Source: Peribacillus kribbensis DSM 17871
GTDB taxonomy: Bacteria > Bacillota > Bacilli > Bacillales > DSM-1321
Direction: 5' to 3'
Assembly (NCBI RefSeq): GCF_000430765.1
Contig: NZ_AUMQ01000033.1
Span: 1-64,000 of the forward strand
Length of the DNA: 64,000 nucleotides
The translations under genes and the position numbers were made by a program. Below the pieces are notes generated by a model. That model saw only the letters and a program-made list of their open reading frames with translations, had not been told where the DNA came from and made no database searches. Below, piece by piece: positions 1 to 8,465 of the stretch; within the stretch, counting starts at the first letter, position 1, and each line of letters opens with the position of its first letter.

Positions 1-1
1 A

Positions 2-250
2 GCTTCGTCTATTTTAGATGCAGGATTTGATGATGCCACCCAATTCTATGGAGAACCAGCTGACTACCATGTACATCTCCGCACCACTAATGTATTGGAA
101 AGATTGAACTCTGAGATTCGAAGACGCGAACAGGTAATCCGTGTCTTTCCAAATCATCAGTCTGCTTTTCGCCTAATTGGAGCTGTGTTAATGGATTATG
201 CTGATACGTTAGACTTGGGCGGCCGAAAATATCTTCATACTTCAAATTAG
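2..250 (+). CDS. IS256-family transposase, C-terminal part
   Basis: Frame 2 is open from the window edge to the TAG at 248-250 and gives 82 residues. The stretch LRTTNVLERLNSEIRRREQV followed by a VFPN motif is the conserved C-terminal block of IS256/Mutator DDE transposases, which cut and paste the element through a circular intermediate. The final catalytic Glu of the DDE triad lies in or just before this block in the family (LERLNxEIRRR). The start and the upstream catalytic Asp residues lie outside the window. Confidence 0.85.
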   Translation, partial: ASSILDAGFDDATQFYGEPADYHVHLRTTNVLERLNSEIRRREQVIRVFPNHQSAFRLIGAVLMDYADTLDLGGRKYLHTSN

Positions 251-267
251 GAAACGTACACCAAAAG

Positions 268-303
268 TTTTGGGAGGAGGAGGCTAGCCTCCTCCTCCCA
301 AAA
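268..303. terminator. Perfect 36-bp palindrome after the transposase
   Basis: TTTTGGGAGGAGGAGGC is followed directly by its exact reverse complement, giving an 18-bp perfect stem centred at 285/286. Flanking T and A tracts make it a bidirectional Rho-independent terminator. It lies inside the IS, between the transposase stop and the right end, and probably insulates the element from read-through. Confidence 0.7.
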
Positions 304-337
304 CCTCATAAACATAGTGGTTTACATTGAACATTAT

Positions 338-364
338 TTTTACACAAGATGCTGGACTTGACTC
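338..364 (-). repeat. Putative IS256 right terminal inverted repeat
   Basis: The segment around TACACAAGATGCTGGACTTG resembles the roughly 25-bp ends of IS256-family elements. The partner end is outside the window, so the match cannot be tested here. Confidence 0.5.
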
Positions 365-380
365 GCATGGAGCTCGTTCA

Positions 381-470
381 GGGTTATATTAAGGGGAGGT
401 TACCGTTATACTCTGAAAAACAGCAACTTTTTAATTTTTCGAGTCAATAAGGGGAATTTTTCCCTTTACT
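381..470. repeat. Short piece of the GGGGA...TCCC intergenic repeat family
   Basis: Two words of the repeat family that is complete at 31795, 35382 and 52212 occur here: AAGGGGAGGTTACCGTTAT at 391-409 and AAGGGGAATTTTTCCCTTTA at 449-468. Their spacing (about 58 bp) does not follow the 51/41/20 pattern of the long copies, so this is at best a fragment. It lies between the IS end and the terminator of the subtilase gene. Confidence 0.5.
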
Positions 471-509
471 TCTGATCAGGCACTTTACCTGATCCCCAAA
501 CGACAATAA

Positions 510-538
510 GAAAAAGACGTATGCCAATCCATACGTCC
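510..538 (-). terminator. Rho-independent terminator of the subtilase gene
   Basis: Read on the minus strand, GACGTATG-gattgg-CATACGTC is followed by TTTTTCTT. It lies 30 bp after the stop codon of the subtilase. Confidence 0.75.
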
Positions 539-566
539 ATTCTTGTGTCTTATAAGAGTCATCCGC

Positions 567-2447
567 TTACTTTTTAACCGTAATGCGGGTGGCTTTACTT
601 TTGTTGCCTGCTGCGTCTGTGGCTGTGAGATAAAGGACACGGCCTGCCGGTTGTTTCGGTATGGAGACTGAGAAGGCTGTTGTTGTTTTTGGGATCTTGA
701 AGGTACGGAGTGTTTTGGTTCCGTAGGTGATCCTGATGGTGGCGCCTTTTTCAGATTTCCCTTTTATAACAGTCGATTTACTGGTGATGGCGTATACGTA
801 TGGTGCCCAAGGTGCTGTGGTATCGAGCTCTGTCAGCTTCAGGGTATACGGCCTCGTGGAGTAGTGGCTGTTCGCTTCAAAGATCTGGATGTAGTTGCTG
901 CCGGGCTTCACATTGAGTGTAAAGCTTTCGCCGCCTCCAAGATTCTTCGCATCATGCTGTTGTTCCTCCGCCATTTTTCCGTTTACGACACGGTCGGACC
1001 ACACGATGTGATCAATCCCTGGAATGGCGCTGACATCCACCTTCACCTTCATGGATTTAGCCGCTTTTATCACATACCAGTCCACATCATTCGGCAGCTG
1101 GTACTTATCTGTAAAGCTTTTATTCACTGCCAGGATCCGGGCCGTTTTTCTGACACTTCCCGAGTCGCCGCCCATATTCGGCAATTCTGTATTTAAGGCG
1201 TTGAACAGATTCACGGCGCCAAAGCCCGTGCTGGTATTCCAGCCTGTGTAGCCGGGCAGCTTCACGCATGAGCTTTCCAGCAGATATTCAATTTGAAAAG
1301 GAGTAAGCCTGTTTCCAGCCGAAAGCAGAAGGGCCCCCATTCCGCTGACAATCGGAGCGGAGAAGGAGGTTCCCGCGGCACGGTGGTTGTACCCTCCCTG
1401 CATGGTCGGTACGACGATTCCTTCGCCGGGCGCCATAAGGTCCAGAGCTTCGCCTGTATTGGAGAACACAGACCTTTTATTTTGAGAATTCACCGATCCT
1501 ACACTCAGGACCTCAGGATATCCTGCCGGGTATGAGACTGGCATCCGGTACTGGCCTTCATTTCCTGCTGATGACACCACCAGGATGCCCGCAGCTGATG
1601 CTCGAAGAATTGCGTCATATTCCGCCTGGCTCGGTTCAGGGCTGCCGAAGCTTATATTGATGATATCCGCTCCCTGCTTGATGGCATAATCAATGCCGCG
1701 TACTTCATCCGCAACCTCCGCTCCTTTTGGGCTTCCAATTTTAACAGGCAGAATTTTGATTCCTGGAATATTCGCGGCCACTCCGGCAATCCCGGCAGAA
1801 TTATTCGCACTTGCCGCTATGACACCTGCCACTTCTGTTCCATGTCCTGCATCATCTGAAGCATCTTCGTCATTATTGACAAAGTCATATCCAGGAAGAA
1901 TCTGCCCTCCTAAAAACTCTTGATGCTTGAAGTTGATCCCTGTATCGAGGACGGCTACCTTCACAGGCCGGGTAAAATTAAAGGTACCCCAAGCCTTTAG
2001 AATCCCAGTGTTCTGCAGGTACCACTGCTCCTTCACATAAGGATCCTCAGCAGAACTCACAGATAAATGCTCTTTCATCCGGTTCGGCTCCACAGCCGTA
2101 ACTCCCTGCAGACTGGCTGCAGATTTTAGAATATGGCTGTAATCCACTTTCTCCGGAACCTTCACAATGCTGATCAAATTCTGTCCGCTTTTAAAGCTCC
2201 TCACTTTGGTCAGGTTATGTTCAGTTATGAACGGTTGAATGGAGCTTTTGGAGCTGATCAATAGTTCGCGATTATGTATATCTGATATTTGGGTTTTGCT
2301 TTCTGAAACCCGAATCTCTTTATCTGCAAAAAATGTTTTTTCTTTACGGGCAGTGTTCTCATCTGCCAGCACATTCTGGGGAACAAAGGAAACAAGAGCT
2401 GCTGCAAGGGCCATTGGGGCTGCCAGCTTATGAACGTTTTTAAACAT
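567..2447 (-). CDS. Secreted S8 (subtilisin-like) serine protease with C-terminal Ig-like domain
   Basis: 626 residues. A Sec signal peptide (positively charged MFKNVHK, hydrophobic core to about residue 28, ending VLA) is followed by a propeptide-like region (about 45-120). The S8 catalytic domain spans about 135-420: Asp168 in VAVLDTG, His202 in GHGTEVAGV, the oxyanion Asn296 in SSAGNEG and Ser361 in GTSFSAP are all present, so the enzyme should be active. Residues about 430-540 look like a PPC-type beta domain, and about 545-626 like a bacterial Ig-like module (GKSEKGATIRI, LTATDAAGNKSK) that may bind the wall. It has its own terminator (510-538) and stands alone. The exact substrate is unknown; extracellular protein degradation is the likely role. 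Confidence 0.93.
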   Translation of the reverse strand: MFKNVHKLAAPMALAAALVSFVPQNVLADENTARKEKTFFADKEIRVSESKTQISDIHNRELLISSKSSIQPFITEHNLTKVRSFKSGQNLISIVKVPEKVDYSHILKSAASLQGVTAVEPNRMKEHLSVSSAEDPYVKEQWYLQNTGILKAWGTFNFTRPVKVAVLDTGINFKHQEFLGGQILPGYDFVNNDEDASDDAGHGTEVAGVIAASANNSAGIAGVAANIPGIKILPVKIGSPKGAEVADEVRGIDYAIKQGADIINISFGSPEPSQAEYDAILRASAAGILVVSSAGNEGQYRMPVSYPAGYPEVLSVGSVNSQNKRSVFSNTGEALDLMAPGEGIVVPTMQGGYNHRAAGTSFSAPIVSGMGALLLSAGNRLTPFQIEYLLESSCVKLPGYTGWNTSTGFGAVNLFNALNTELPNMGGDSGSVRKTARILAVNKSFTDKYQLPNDVDWYVIKAAKSMKVKVDVSAIPGIDHIVWSDRVVNGKMAEEQQHDAKNLGGGESFTLNVKPGSNYIQIFEANSHYSTRPYTLKLTELDTTAPWAPYVYAITSKSTVIKGKSEKGATIRITYGTKTLRTFKIPKTTTAFSVSIPKQPAGRVLYLTATDAAGNKSKATRITVKK

Positions 2448-2637
2448 GTCTGCCTCCCGGTTATGAAGTAATCTCTATATTTTTATGATCCTATCATTAT
2501 CCGCCAATCGGACAGCGAAAAACATCAGGGATAAGACCTATTTTTAATAGCCTATTCAGCCTCTTACCTACTGCCCTGAAAAGGAATCTAGTAAAACTTC
2601 GTCTTTAGCACATTATACTGCTTACAAAGGTAACTGC

Positions 2638-2669
2638 AAGAAAAAAAAGCCCCGGCCCATTCGGCCGGA
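2638..2669 (-). terminator. Rho-independent terminator of the sigma/anti-sigma operon
   Basis: On the minus strand CCGGCC-gaatg-GGCCGG is followed by a long T tract. It lies directly after the stop of the anti-sigma gene. Confidence 0.85.
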
Positions 2670-2678
2670 GACTCCTCT

Positions 2679-3737
2679 TTAGTTCAATTTCTTTTTATCT
2701 TTGCTGTATATATTCACAACATACGGATCATTCCGTACACTCTTTGCCTTTACATCTTCCAGGATAAAGGCCTTGATTTCGCCTTTTATTCGCTTAGCCA
2801 GCTTCTCTGCATCCGGATCTTTGGAAGAAACCGTTATGGTCAGATTCATCTGCAGCGGAAGCGGATGGAAGGAATAGGAGAAATGCTTAATCTTGAATTC
2901 TTTATTTTCGACGAGACCCTGGACAATGGTATCAATGATTCCGGCATTTCCCCAGCGGATTTCCTGTTCGCGGGCCTTCATATCGGACTTGCGGATATCA
3001 AAGTAAAACTCGCCGTATGGGCTCGTCATCTTTTTAAGCGCCGCTTTCAGCTCCGCATCTCTATGCTCTGTCTTGGCAATGGATACATACATATAATTCT
3101 CAAATTTATCGATCCTCACCTGAGGCGGGAACGGGGTCTCATAGTGATTTTCCTTCAGGTAGGCCGTGACCTCCTTCTCCACCTCTATGCTCTGTTCCTG
3201 ATATTCTTTCTCCTCCGCGCTTTCCACAGGCGGATTCTGGGGAGTGATCGCCACAAGCTTCACCTTAATGTCGTAGGTTCCATACTTTCTTGCTGCAAGC
3301 GCCTCATTGACTCTTTGCGCTGCAGTCTTCTTTGCTTGTTCAATTTCATGCGCTTCCCCATAGATATCAAGGGTCATTCTTTTGTCAGCAACCGATATGC
3401 TGGATGGATACAGGCTCCATCCTTTCTTTGAGCCCGCCTCCATAACTGTCTTGGTGATTTCCTCCTGAAGCTCCTTTTGCTTCACGAAAGAGCTTAAATA
3501 AGGAATTTTAGCCGCCACATTGCCCATGGCCGGTGAAAAGAGAGAAACGGCTGTCAGGCTCATCACCAAAAGGGCCGCTGAAATCATGGAATATCTAAGA
3601 GTTTTCCTTCCGGCACTGGAAGGCTGCCTCCTTAAATAAACCAAATTATCATTCTTGACCGCCTTCAGGACCTCCTGCTTATGTTTTTCTTCAAATGCAA
3701 TTCCAAGTGCATCCGGATAATTCAGCTTTTCTTTCAT
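2679..3737 (-). CDS. Probable membrane-anchored anti-sigma factor (DUF4030-like)
   Basis: 352 residues with one transmembrane segment at about 50-70 (MISAALLVMSLTAVSLF). The short basic N-terminus would be cytoplasmic and the large C-terminal part extracellular. The gene overlaps the stop of the upstream ECF sigma factor by 4 nt (ATGA), the usual arrangement of a sigma/anti-sigma pair. The extracellular part has repeated charged alpha/beta segments, as in the DUF4030 proteins found beside sigma genes in Bacillus; this family name is from memory. The N-terminal 45 residues lack an obvious zinc anti-sigma HxxxCxxC motif, so a ZAS-type anti-sigma is not supported. The role rests mainly on the gene pairing. 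Confidence 0.65.
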   Translation of the reverse strand: MKEKLNYPDALGIAFEEKHKQEVLKAVKNDNLVYLRRQPSSAGRKTLRYSMISAALLVMSLTAVSLFSPAMGNVAAKIPYLSSFVKQKELQEEITKTVMEAGSKKGWSLYPSSISVADKRMTLDIYGEAHEIEQAKKTAAQRVNEALAARKYGTYDIKVKLVAITPQNPPVESAEEKEYQEQSIEVEKEVTAYLKENHYETPFPPQVRIDKFENYMYVSIAKTEHRDAELKAALKKMTSPYGEFYFDIRKSDMKAREQEIRWGNAGIIDTIVQGLVENKEFKIKHFSYSFHPLPLQMNLTITVSSKDPDAEKLAKRIKGEIKAFILEDVKAKSVRNDPYVVNIYSKDKKKLN

Positions 3738-4297
3738 TCTGCCTCTCCTCCCTCAAAGAATCCTTTTAACTGCTGCCTTCCTCTATGGAGCCTGGTTTTC
3801 ACCGTGTTGGCATTCAGGTTCAGCAGGCCGGCGATTTCTTTGATGGAAAGCTCCTCATAATAATGCAGGATGATGACTTCACGAAGCTTGACGGGAAGGG
3901 CCAAAACCTTCTTAAAAATACCTTCTTTATTTTCCTGATCCAGAAGCTTATTTTCCGTAAAAACTGCCCCCTTTGTCAGGAGAGAGCTGAAAAAGTCTTT
4001 ATAAAAGATATGTTTAAATGACCAGGAATCCAGGTAGTCCTTGCATTTATTGACTGTGATGCGATACAGCCAGGTCTTATAAGCAGAACGGTTTTCGAAT
4101 CTATCCAAACTTTGATAGCAGCTGATGAAAACCTCCTGGGAAATGTCCTCTGCCACCTGTTTTTGTTTCACATATGTAAAAGCAAGCCTGATTATCATAT
4201 CCCCATACTCTCCCATAAGCCAGACCAGCTGCTCTTCGCGCGGAAGATGATGGATTTCATCCGGAGATGAATGCTTTGTCATTTTCTTCACTTGCAT
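3734..4297 (-). CDS. ECF-type RNA polymerase sigma factor
   Basis: 187 residues from the chosen ATG at 4297, which has a GGGGAGG ribosome binding site 6 nt upstream; an in-frame start 39 nt earlier has none. Region 2 is seen in AFTYVKQKQVAEDISQEVF and the following YKTWLYRITVNKCKDYL; region 4 in LPVKLREVIILHYYEELSIK and the helix-turn-helix IAGLLNLNANTVKTRLHRG. The protein should direct RNA polymerase to a small stress regulon and be held inactive by the co-transcribed membrane protein at 2679-3737. The pair shares one terminator (2638-2669). The inducing signal is not visible. Confidence 0.9.
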   Translation of the reverse strand: MQVKKMTKHSSPDEIHHLPREEQLVWLMGEYGDMIIRLAFTYVKQKQVAEDISQEVFISCYQSLDRFENRSAYKTWLYRITVNKCKDYLDSWSFKHIFYKDFFSSLLTKGAVFTENKLLDQENKEGIFKKVLALPVKLREVIILHYYEELSIKEIAGLLNLNANTVKTRLHRGRQQLKGFFEGGEAE

Positions 4298-4611
4298 CCA
4301 GATCCTCCCCTCTGTACAAACGTTAGACGGAGCCACATGGAAAATGGTTCTGTTTTTCCATTCACTATTTTTTTTGCGATATCCCTATGGTTATCCTGAT
4401 GGCGAAACCGGGTAAAGTCCTTCATCACCCCAGATCGAAAGAGGCAGCAAATTTCCTGAAGGATTTTGCCGAAACACAGCGAATAATTCATTAGCAGGAC
4501 AATGAAGAAAGGGGCACAGATATGCTATAAAAATGCTATCTAATTCGCGGGCCTCCCATCCCCATGGACCTTTTGAATTGGAATCCAAAATGAGAAAAGG
4601 GAGGAATTCAT

Positions 4612-5373
4612 ATGAACTATGATCAAGACTTTTTGCTTCTGCTGGAGGATGCCAAACAAGAATTTTCCGGCTGGGATTTTTCGTATGTATCAGAGACCGG
4701 ACGATTCCAAACCGAGCTTCTGCCCTGGTCTTACGGCAGTATGGCCATCTGCCATGTCCGGAAAGCAAAGTCGCTGCTGGATATGGGAACAGGCGGCGGA
4801 GAATTTTTATCAAGAATGAAACCGCTCCCGGAGCATACACAAGCCACTGAAGGCTATGAGCCAAATATAGCTGCTTCAAAGGGAAAGCTTGAACCTCTCG
4901 GGGTAACGGTATCCTATATTACGGATGATAGCAGCCTTCCTTATCAGGACAAGAGCTTTGATTTAATTCTGAACCGCCATGAATCCTATTCTCCTGCTGA
5001 AGTCCGGAGAATTGTGGCCGATCAGGGAGTTTTTCTCACCCAGCAGGTTGGCGGGGCGGACTGTTCGGAAATCAATGAAGCACTCGGAGTGCAGGTCAAC
5101 CCGGAATTTTCCCATTGGAATTTGCAGCATGCCGTGGAGCAGCTCACCCAGAATTCCTTTAAAATTGTCTATTACTCGGAACATTTTCCCATACAAAGGT
5201 TTTACGATATAGGTGCTTTAGTGTATTATTTAAAGGCCATTTCATGGCAGGTGCCCGGATTCCATACGGAAGAGCATATCGACCGGCTGTATCAGATTCA
5301 CAGGACTATCTCAAATACAGGCTTCTTTAATACAAGGCAGCACCGATTTGTTATTAAAGCGGAAGCTGTGTAG
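4612..5373 (+). CDS. Class I SAM-dependent methyltransferase
   Basis: 253 residues, with ribosome binding site GGGAGG 7 nt before the ATG. Motif I of the Rossmann-fold methyltransferases is clear (SLLDMGTGGGEFLSRM, about 60-75). An acidic motif II (EGYEPN) and a motif-IV-like segment (DKSFDLILNRHESY) follow. The C-terminal part (FPIQRFYDIGALVYYLKAI) matches the small-molecule or nucleic-acid methyltransferase type found singly in Bacillus. The substrate is unknown. The gene is monocistronic and ends in a hairpin at 5387-5411. Confidence 0.85.
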   Translation: MNYDQDFLLLLEDAKQEFSGWDFSYVSETGRFQTELLPWSYGSMAICHVRKAKSLLDMGTGGGEFLSRMKPLPEHTQATEGYEPNIAASKGKLEPLGVTVSYITDDSSLPYQDKSFDLILNRHESYSPAEVRRIVADQGVFLTQQVGGADCSEINEALGVQVNPEFSHWNLQHAVEQLTQNSFKIVYYSEHFPIQRFYDIGALVYYLKAISWQVPGFHTEEHIDRLYQIHRTISNTGFFNTRQHRFVIKAEAV

Positions 5374-5385
5374 AGTCCGCACGAA

Positions 5386-5412
5386 AGGAGGAGCAGAAAC
5401 GCTCCTCCTATT
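5386..5412 (+). terminator. Hairpin after the methyltransferase gene
   Basis: AGGAGGAGC-agaaac-GCTCCTCCT, followed by ATTTAT. The stem is strong but the T tract is short. Confidence 0.6.
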
Positions 5413-5567
5413 TATCCTGCACTTGTGGGTATACTGAATGAAAATTGTAAGCGGTCAAGAGCACCATCTGTTAATCCCACAATATCATTGGGTTCATAAG
5501 CCGGCTGTGTTTTCCTAATAATAGTTATTAAATAAAACTAAGGTCTTCAAGGGCAGCCTCTCTTCAT

Positions 5568-6749
5568 TTATACAGATCCGAGTTCAAGCTTTTTCAGCCT
5601 TCCAGAGAAGAGAAGTACGAGCACCAGGATTCCGCAGAACATAAGAAAAATAGTATGAGGCCCGGCCGCTGCCACTAAAGATCCTGTTGCAAGAGACGAA
5701 GAAATTTTGACAAGTGAAGCCAGGATAGTCCGGACTCCTGTAACCCGGCCGATCATGTCTGATGAGGTTTTAATTTGAATGAAGGTCTGTGCTGCAATGA
5801 GATGCCCCATGGTAAATAAGCCGAACAAAAAGACCAGGATGATCGTGAAGGTGAAGTTTCCGGTAAAGCCGATCAGCAGGGAGGTCAGACACATCCCGCC
5901 CATCGTATAAAGAACGATGGTTTCTTTCTGCTTTTTTATGAGTGTATTCATTCTGAGTCCTGCGAGAATACCGCCGACGGTAAAGGCAATTTCCATAAAA
6001 GAATAAAGGCGGCTTCCTCCGCCGAGGCTGACCGCAAACGGAAGCATGATGGTCATGGCGAGCTGGATACCGATAGAATTAATAATGGATAAAAACAATA
6101 AATATTTCATGCCCTGCTCCCGGTTCACATACAGGAAGCCTTCTTTTAAGCCATTCCAATAGCCATGCCCCCTTTGTTTAGGAGCAATATCCGCGAGCCT
6201 CTGCACATGCCGGTACAAGAGGGCCGCCCCGCAGAAGGAGATAGCATTCACAATGAAAAAAAGATAAATTGGAAATATAGAAATCAAGGCGCCTGACAGG
6301 CCTGTCCCTATAATATAAAGAGTCTGATTCACTGAATTGGATCTGGAGATGATAAAAGGCAGATCCTTCTTTTCAAAGGACTGTTTGATAAAGCTCTGGG
6401 ATGCCGGCTTATAAATGGTATAAAAGACCGCAATCATAAACTGAAATAAATAGATAAGATACAGTTCACTAATTTGAAGATACAAGCAGACTGCCATTGC
6501 CAGAACCACGGCTCCCCTGCTCAAATCCGTCAGGACCGTAATTTTCTTAGAATCATAGAAATCCACAATCACGCTCAAAAAAGGCGTTAATAGAATACTT
6601 GGCAAATAATAAATCGCAATCATAATGCCGATGGATAAGGCATTTCCCGTCATATGATACATATACCAGTACAGCGCAATCTGCTGTATGCCATCACCAA
6701 AATCGCTGATGCCTGCCCCGAACAGATACAAAATCTTGTTTCGACCCAT
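5568..6749 (-). CDS. MFS efflux transporter
   Basis: About 393 residues with some ten to twelve hydrophobic helices spread evenly over the length. The start LYLFGAGISDFGDGIQQIAL and the loop VDFYDSKKITVLTDLSRG fit the MFS subfamily that includes MefA-type macrolide exporters and EntS-like exporters (G-DxxDsrk-type motif A after TM2). I prefer the ATG at 6749; an in-frame GTG at 6767 overlaps the stop of the upstream phosphotransferase, so the two genes are translationally coupled. The neighbour suggests export of the compound the kinase modifies. Confidence 0.85.
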   Translation of the reverse strand: MGRNKILYLFGAGISDFGDGIQQIALYWYMYHMTGNALSIGIMIAIYYLPSILLTPFLSVIVDFYDSKKITVLTDLSRGAVVLAMAVCLYLQISELYLIYLFQFMIAVFYTIYKPASQSFIKQSFEKKDLPFIISRSNSVNQTLYIIGTGLSGALISIFPIYLFFIVNAISFCGAALLYRHVQRLADIAPKQRGHGYWNGLKEGFLYVNREQGMKYLLFLSIINSIGIQLAMTIMLPFAVSLGGGSRLYSFMEIAFTVGGILAGLRMNTLIKKQKETIVLYTMGGMCLTSLLIGFTGNFTFTIILVFLFGLFTMGHLIAAQTFIQIKTSSDMIGRVTGVRTILASLVKISSSLATGSLVAAAGPHTIFLMFCGILVLVLLFSGRLKKLELGSV

Positions 6750-6763
6750 ATCATGCTGACCCC

Positions 6764-7636
6764 TCACTGTATTTCTTTCCTTAATAACCGTACCCTCTCT
6801 GCATAAAATTCTCCTTTCGCTTGATCCTTCAATACATATAGGAAGAGATCTGTCATAAGAAGTGCCGTATCCAGCCGGTATAGCGCCAGGACCTCCCGGG
6901 GCGTTCCGGTTAAAACATCCCGATTCGGATATCCCCTCAGAAATTCGCCTACATCCAGCTCTCCCAGCTCCAGCACCCGCATGATATCAAGCGCCGCCGG
7001 TCCGATCAATGCATTATCCCAATCAAAGATCGCGGCTGCTTTCCCCTCTCTCCCGATTAAATTCACAGGCCGGATATCCATATGAAGCAGGCAGTGCGGA
7101 GAGCGGTTTAGAGACAAAACTTCCTGAAGCTTATCTTTTTCCAGCAGAAATCCATCTTCCGGGAAAAGATTTTTTAACGCCGCCATGCGCCGCTCAATCC
7201 TTCTTGCCAGATAACTCTCCATTCTCTCATTTCCCTGATTGGATATCACAAGACCATCCACCTGCAGCTCATGTATCCTGCCGGCAAAGGCACCGATCTC
7301 TGTATCTGGAACCGGAACTCCATCTCCCTCAATAAACTCCGTCACCAAAAAATCAAGCTCCTCGCCAAAATGCAGCAAATGAACCCTGGGAACAGGCAGG
7401 CCAAGCGAAGAACAAAATACATTCAAATCGTGCTCCTTCTGCAGCGACCAGCGCCACTCCTCCCGGCTCTTATCCACAGAAGGCACCCGCACAGCAAGCT
7501 TCCCCCGTTCCCCCTCCTGCAAAAAGAACACCGCATTATCCACACCATTCCCCGCCAGCCGCAGCTCCTCCATTTCCCAGCCATACTGCCCGCACAAAAC
7601 CTTAGTTAACAAAGCCATCAACCCCTGAAGTTCCAT
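6764..7636 (-). CDS. APH/choline-kinase-type phosphotransferase (possible antibiotic kinase)
   Basis: 290 residues, near the usual length of aminoglycoside and macrolide phosphotransferases. The Brenner motif HMDIRPVNLI (His-x-Asp...Asn, catalytic loop) and the metal-binding Asp in IFDWDNALIGPAALD are both intact. The N-lobe has the expected AVRVP strand, and WxxExxL follows. The fold and activity type are therefore clear, but the substrate is not: macrolide, aminoglycoside, homoserine or a sugar alcohol are all possible. The gene runs directly into the MFS transporter gene (stop/start overlap region), a pairing seen in macrolide-resistance units such as mphA-mrx. Confidence 0.8.
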   Translation of the reverse strand: MELQGLMALLTKVLCGQYGWEMEELRLAGNGVDNAVFFLQEGERGKLAVRVPSVDKSREEWRWSLQKEHDLNVFCSSLGLPVPRVHLLHFGEELDFLVTEFIEGDGVPVPDTEIGAFAGRIHELQVDGLVISNQGNERMESYLARRIERRMAALKNLFPEDGFLLEKDKLQEVLSLNRSPHCLLHMDIRPVNLIGREGKAAAIFDWDNALIGPAALDIMRVLELGELDVGEFLRGYPNRDVLTGTPREVLALYRLDTALLMTDLFLYVLKDQAKGEFYAERVRLLRKEIQ

Positions 7637-7796
7637 AGTAAAACTCCCTTCATACAGGATTTATTTTCCATCTCCATTCTAAGCCTGCCTGCTTTATTAG
7701 TAAATGTTGAAAAAATTAGTTTTGGTTATAAGATATACTTATGATTTAGGGATTGGGCCGGAATCTAGGTGGAACTGTTTCCTTATCGCTATAGGG

Positions 7797-7915
7797 GCAT
7801 GATCGAATCTGAAGGGTGGATGCTCGATTTTTTCAGGATCATGCTCGATATTTCTGGGATCACGATCGATTTTTTTAAATTTCTGATCGATATTACCGGA
7901 TTTATGATCGATTAC
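7797..7915. repeat. Phased word array A: GATCGA/CTCGA every 21 bp
   Basis: The cytosine of the word (A/C)TCGA falls at 7804, 7825, 7846, 7867, 7888 and 7909, an exact 21-bp step over six units. Between the words the sequence varies. The array lies upstream of the phosphotransferase gene and directly before array B. The open frames across it are by-products of the repeat. Confidence 0.85.
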
Positions 7916-7982
7916 TGTGGGGAGGTTGGTTTGGGTCTTGGTGTTCGGACGGGTTTGGGATTAGCATTATTCCGGTTAGGGG

Positions 7983-8312
7983 TTTGCTCACCTGCCGATG
8001 TCTTTTGCTGAATTGCTCCGCCAAGGATTTTTGTTCAGCATAAACGATTTTTTGCTCAGGCACCCCCTCTTTTTGCTCACACACCTATGGTTTTTGCTCA
8101 GACCCACCCCCCTTTTTGCTCACACACCTATGGTTTTTGCTCAAACCCAACCCATTTTTGCTCCGCCAAGAATTTTTGCTCAGCATAATCGATTTTTTGC
8201 TCAGCACAATGGCTTTTTGCTCGGGCACACCCTCGTTTTGCTCACACACCCATGGTTTTTGCTCCGCCCGGACCTTATCCTCAGCAGCATCTATATTGTT
8301 TTTTTGCTCCGC
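7983..8312. repeat. Phased word array B: TTTTTGCTC every ~21 bp
   Basis: The G of TTTTTGCTC (or close variants) falls at 7986, 8007, 8033, 8054, 8075, 8096, 8118, 8139, 8160, 8178, 8199, 8219, 8240, 8261 and 8306. Most steps are 20-22 bp; two are 18 bp. Spacers come from a small set (ACACACCTATGG, CGCCAAGGA, CAGCATAATCG). The array lies between the GNAT pseudogene and array A. Confidence 0.85.
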
Positions 8313-8465
8313 CCCAAACCCACAGCACCACCATAGACAGCAAAAAAGACTGATCCCTAAGAACAACCCTGCTCTTTGAATCAGTCTTTGTTATATAACC
8401 TAAGCTTTCCGGAATTCTGATTGAAGCAGTCCCATGATGATGATGTTGTGGTGCTGGTGGTTGTA

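Larger units (their letters stand above)
1..364 (+). mobile_element. 3' end of an IS256-family insertion sequence (truncated by window edge)
   Basis: The window opens inside a transposase of the IS256/Mutator family (2-250). It is followed by a perfect palindrome (268-303) and then, at about 338-364, by sequence resembling an IS256-type terminal inverted repeat (TACACAAGATGCTGGACTTG then ACTC). I take position ~364 as the right end. The left end and the target-site duplication lie outside the window, so whether the copy is complete cannot be judged. The family and the orientation are clear; the exact boundary is inferred. Confidence 0.7.

Noticed and set aside
4391-4879. 162-codon minus-strand frame
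   Set aside because: It overlaps the well-supported methyltransferase gene, has no family likeness and no start signal.
7769-8379. Several open frames on both strands (80, 112, 93 and 87 codons)
   Set aside because: They run through the 21-bp arrays A and B. A 21-bp period is a multiple of three and keeps frames open without selection for coding; no ribosome binding sites fit.
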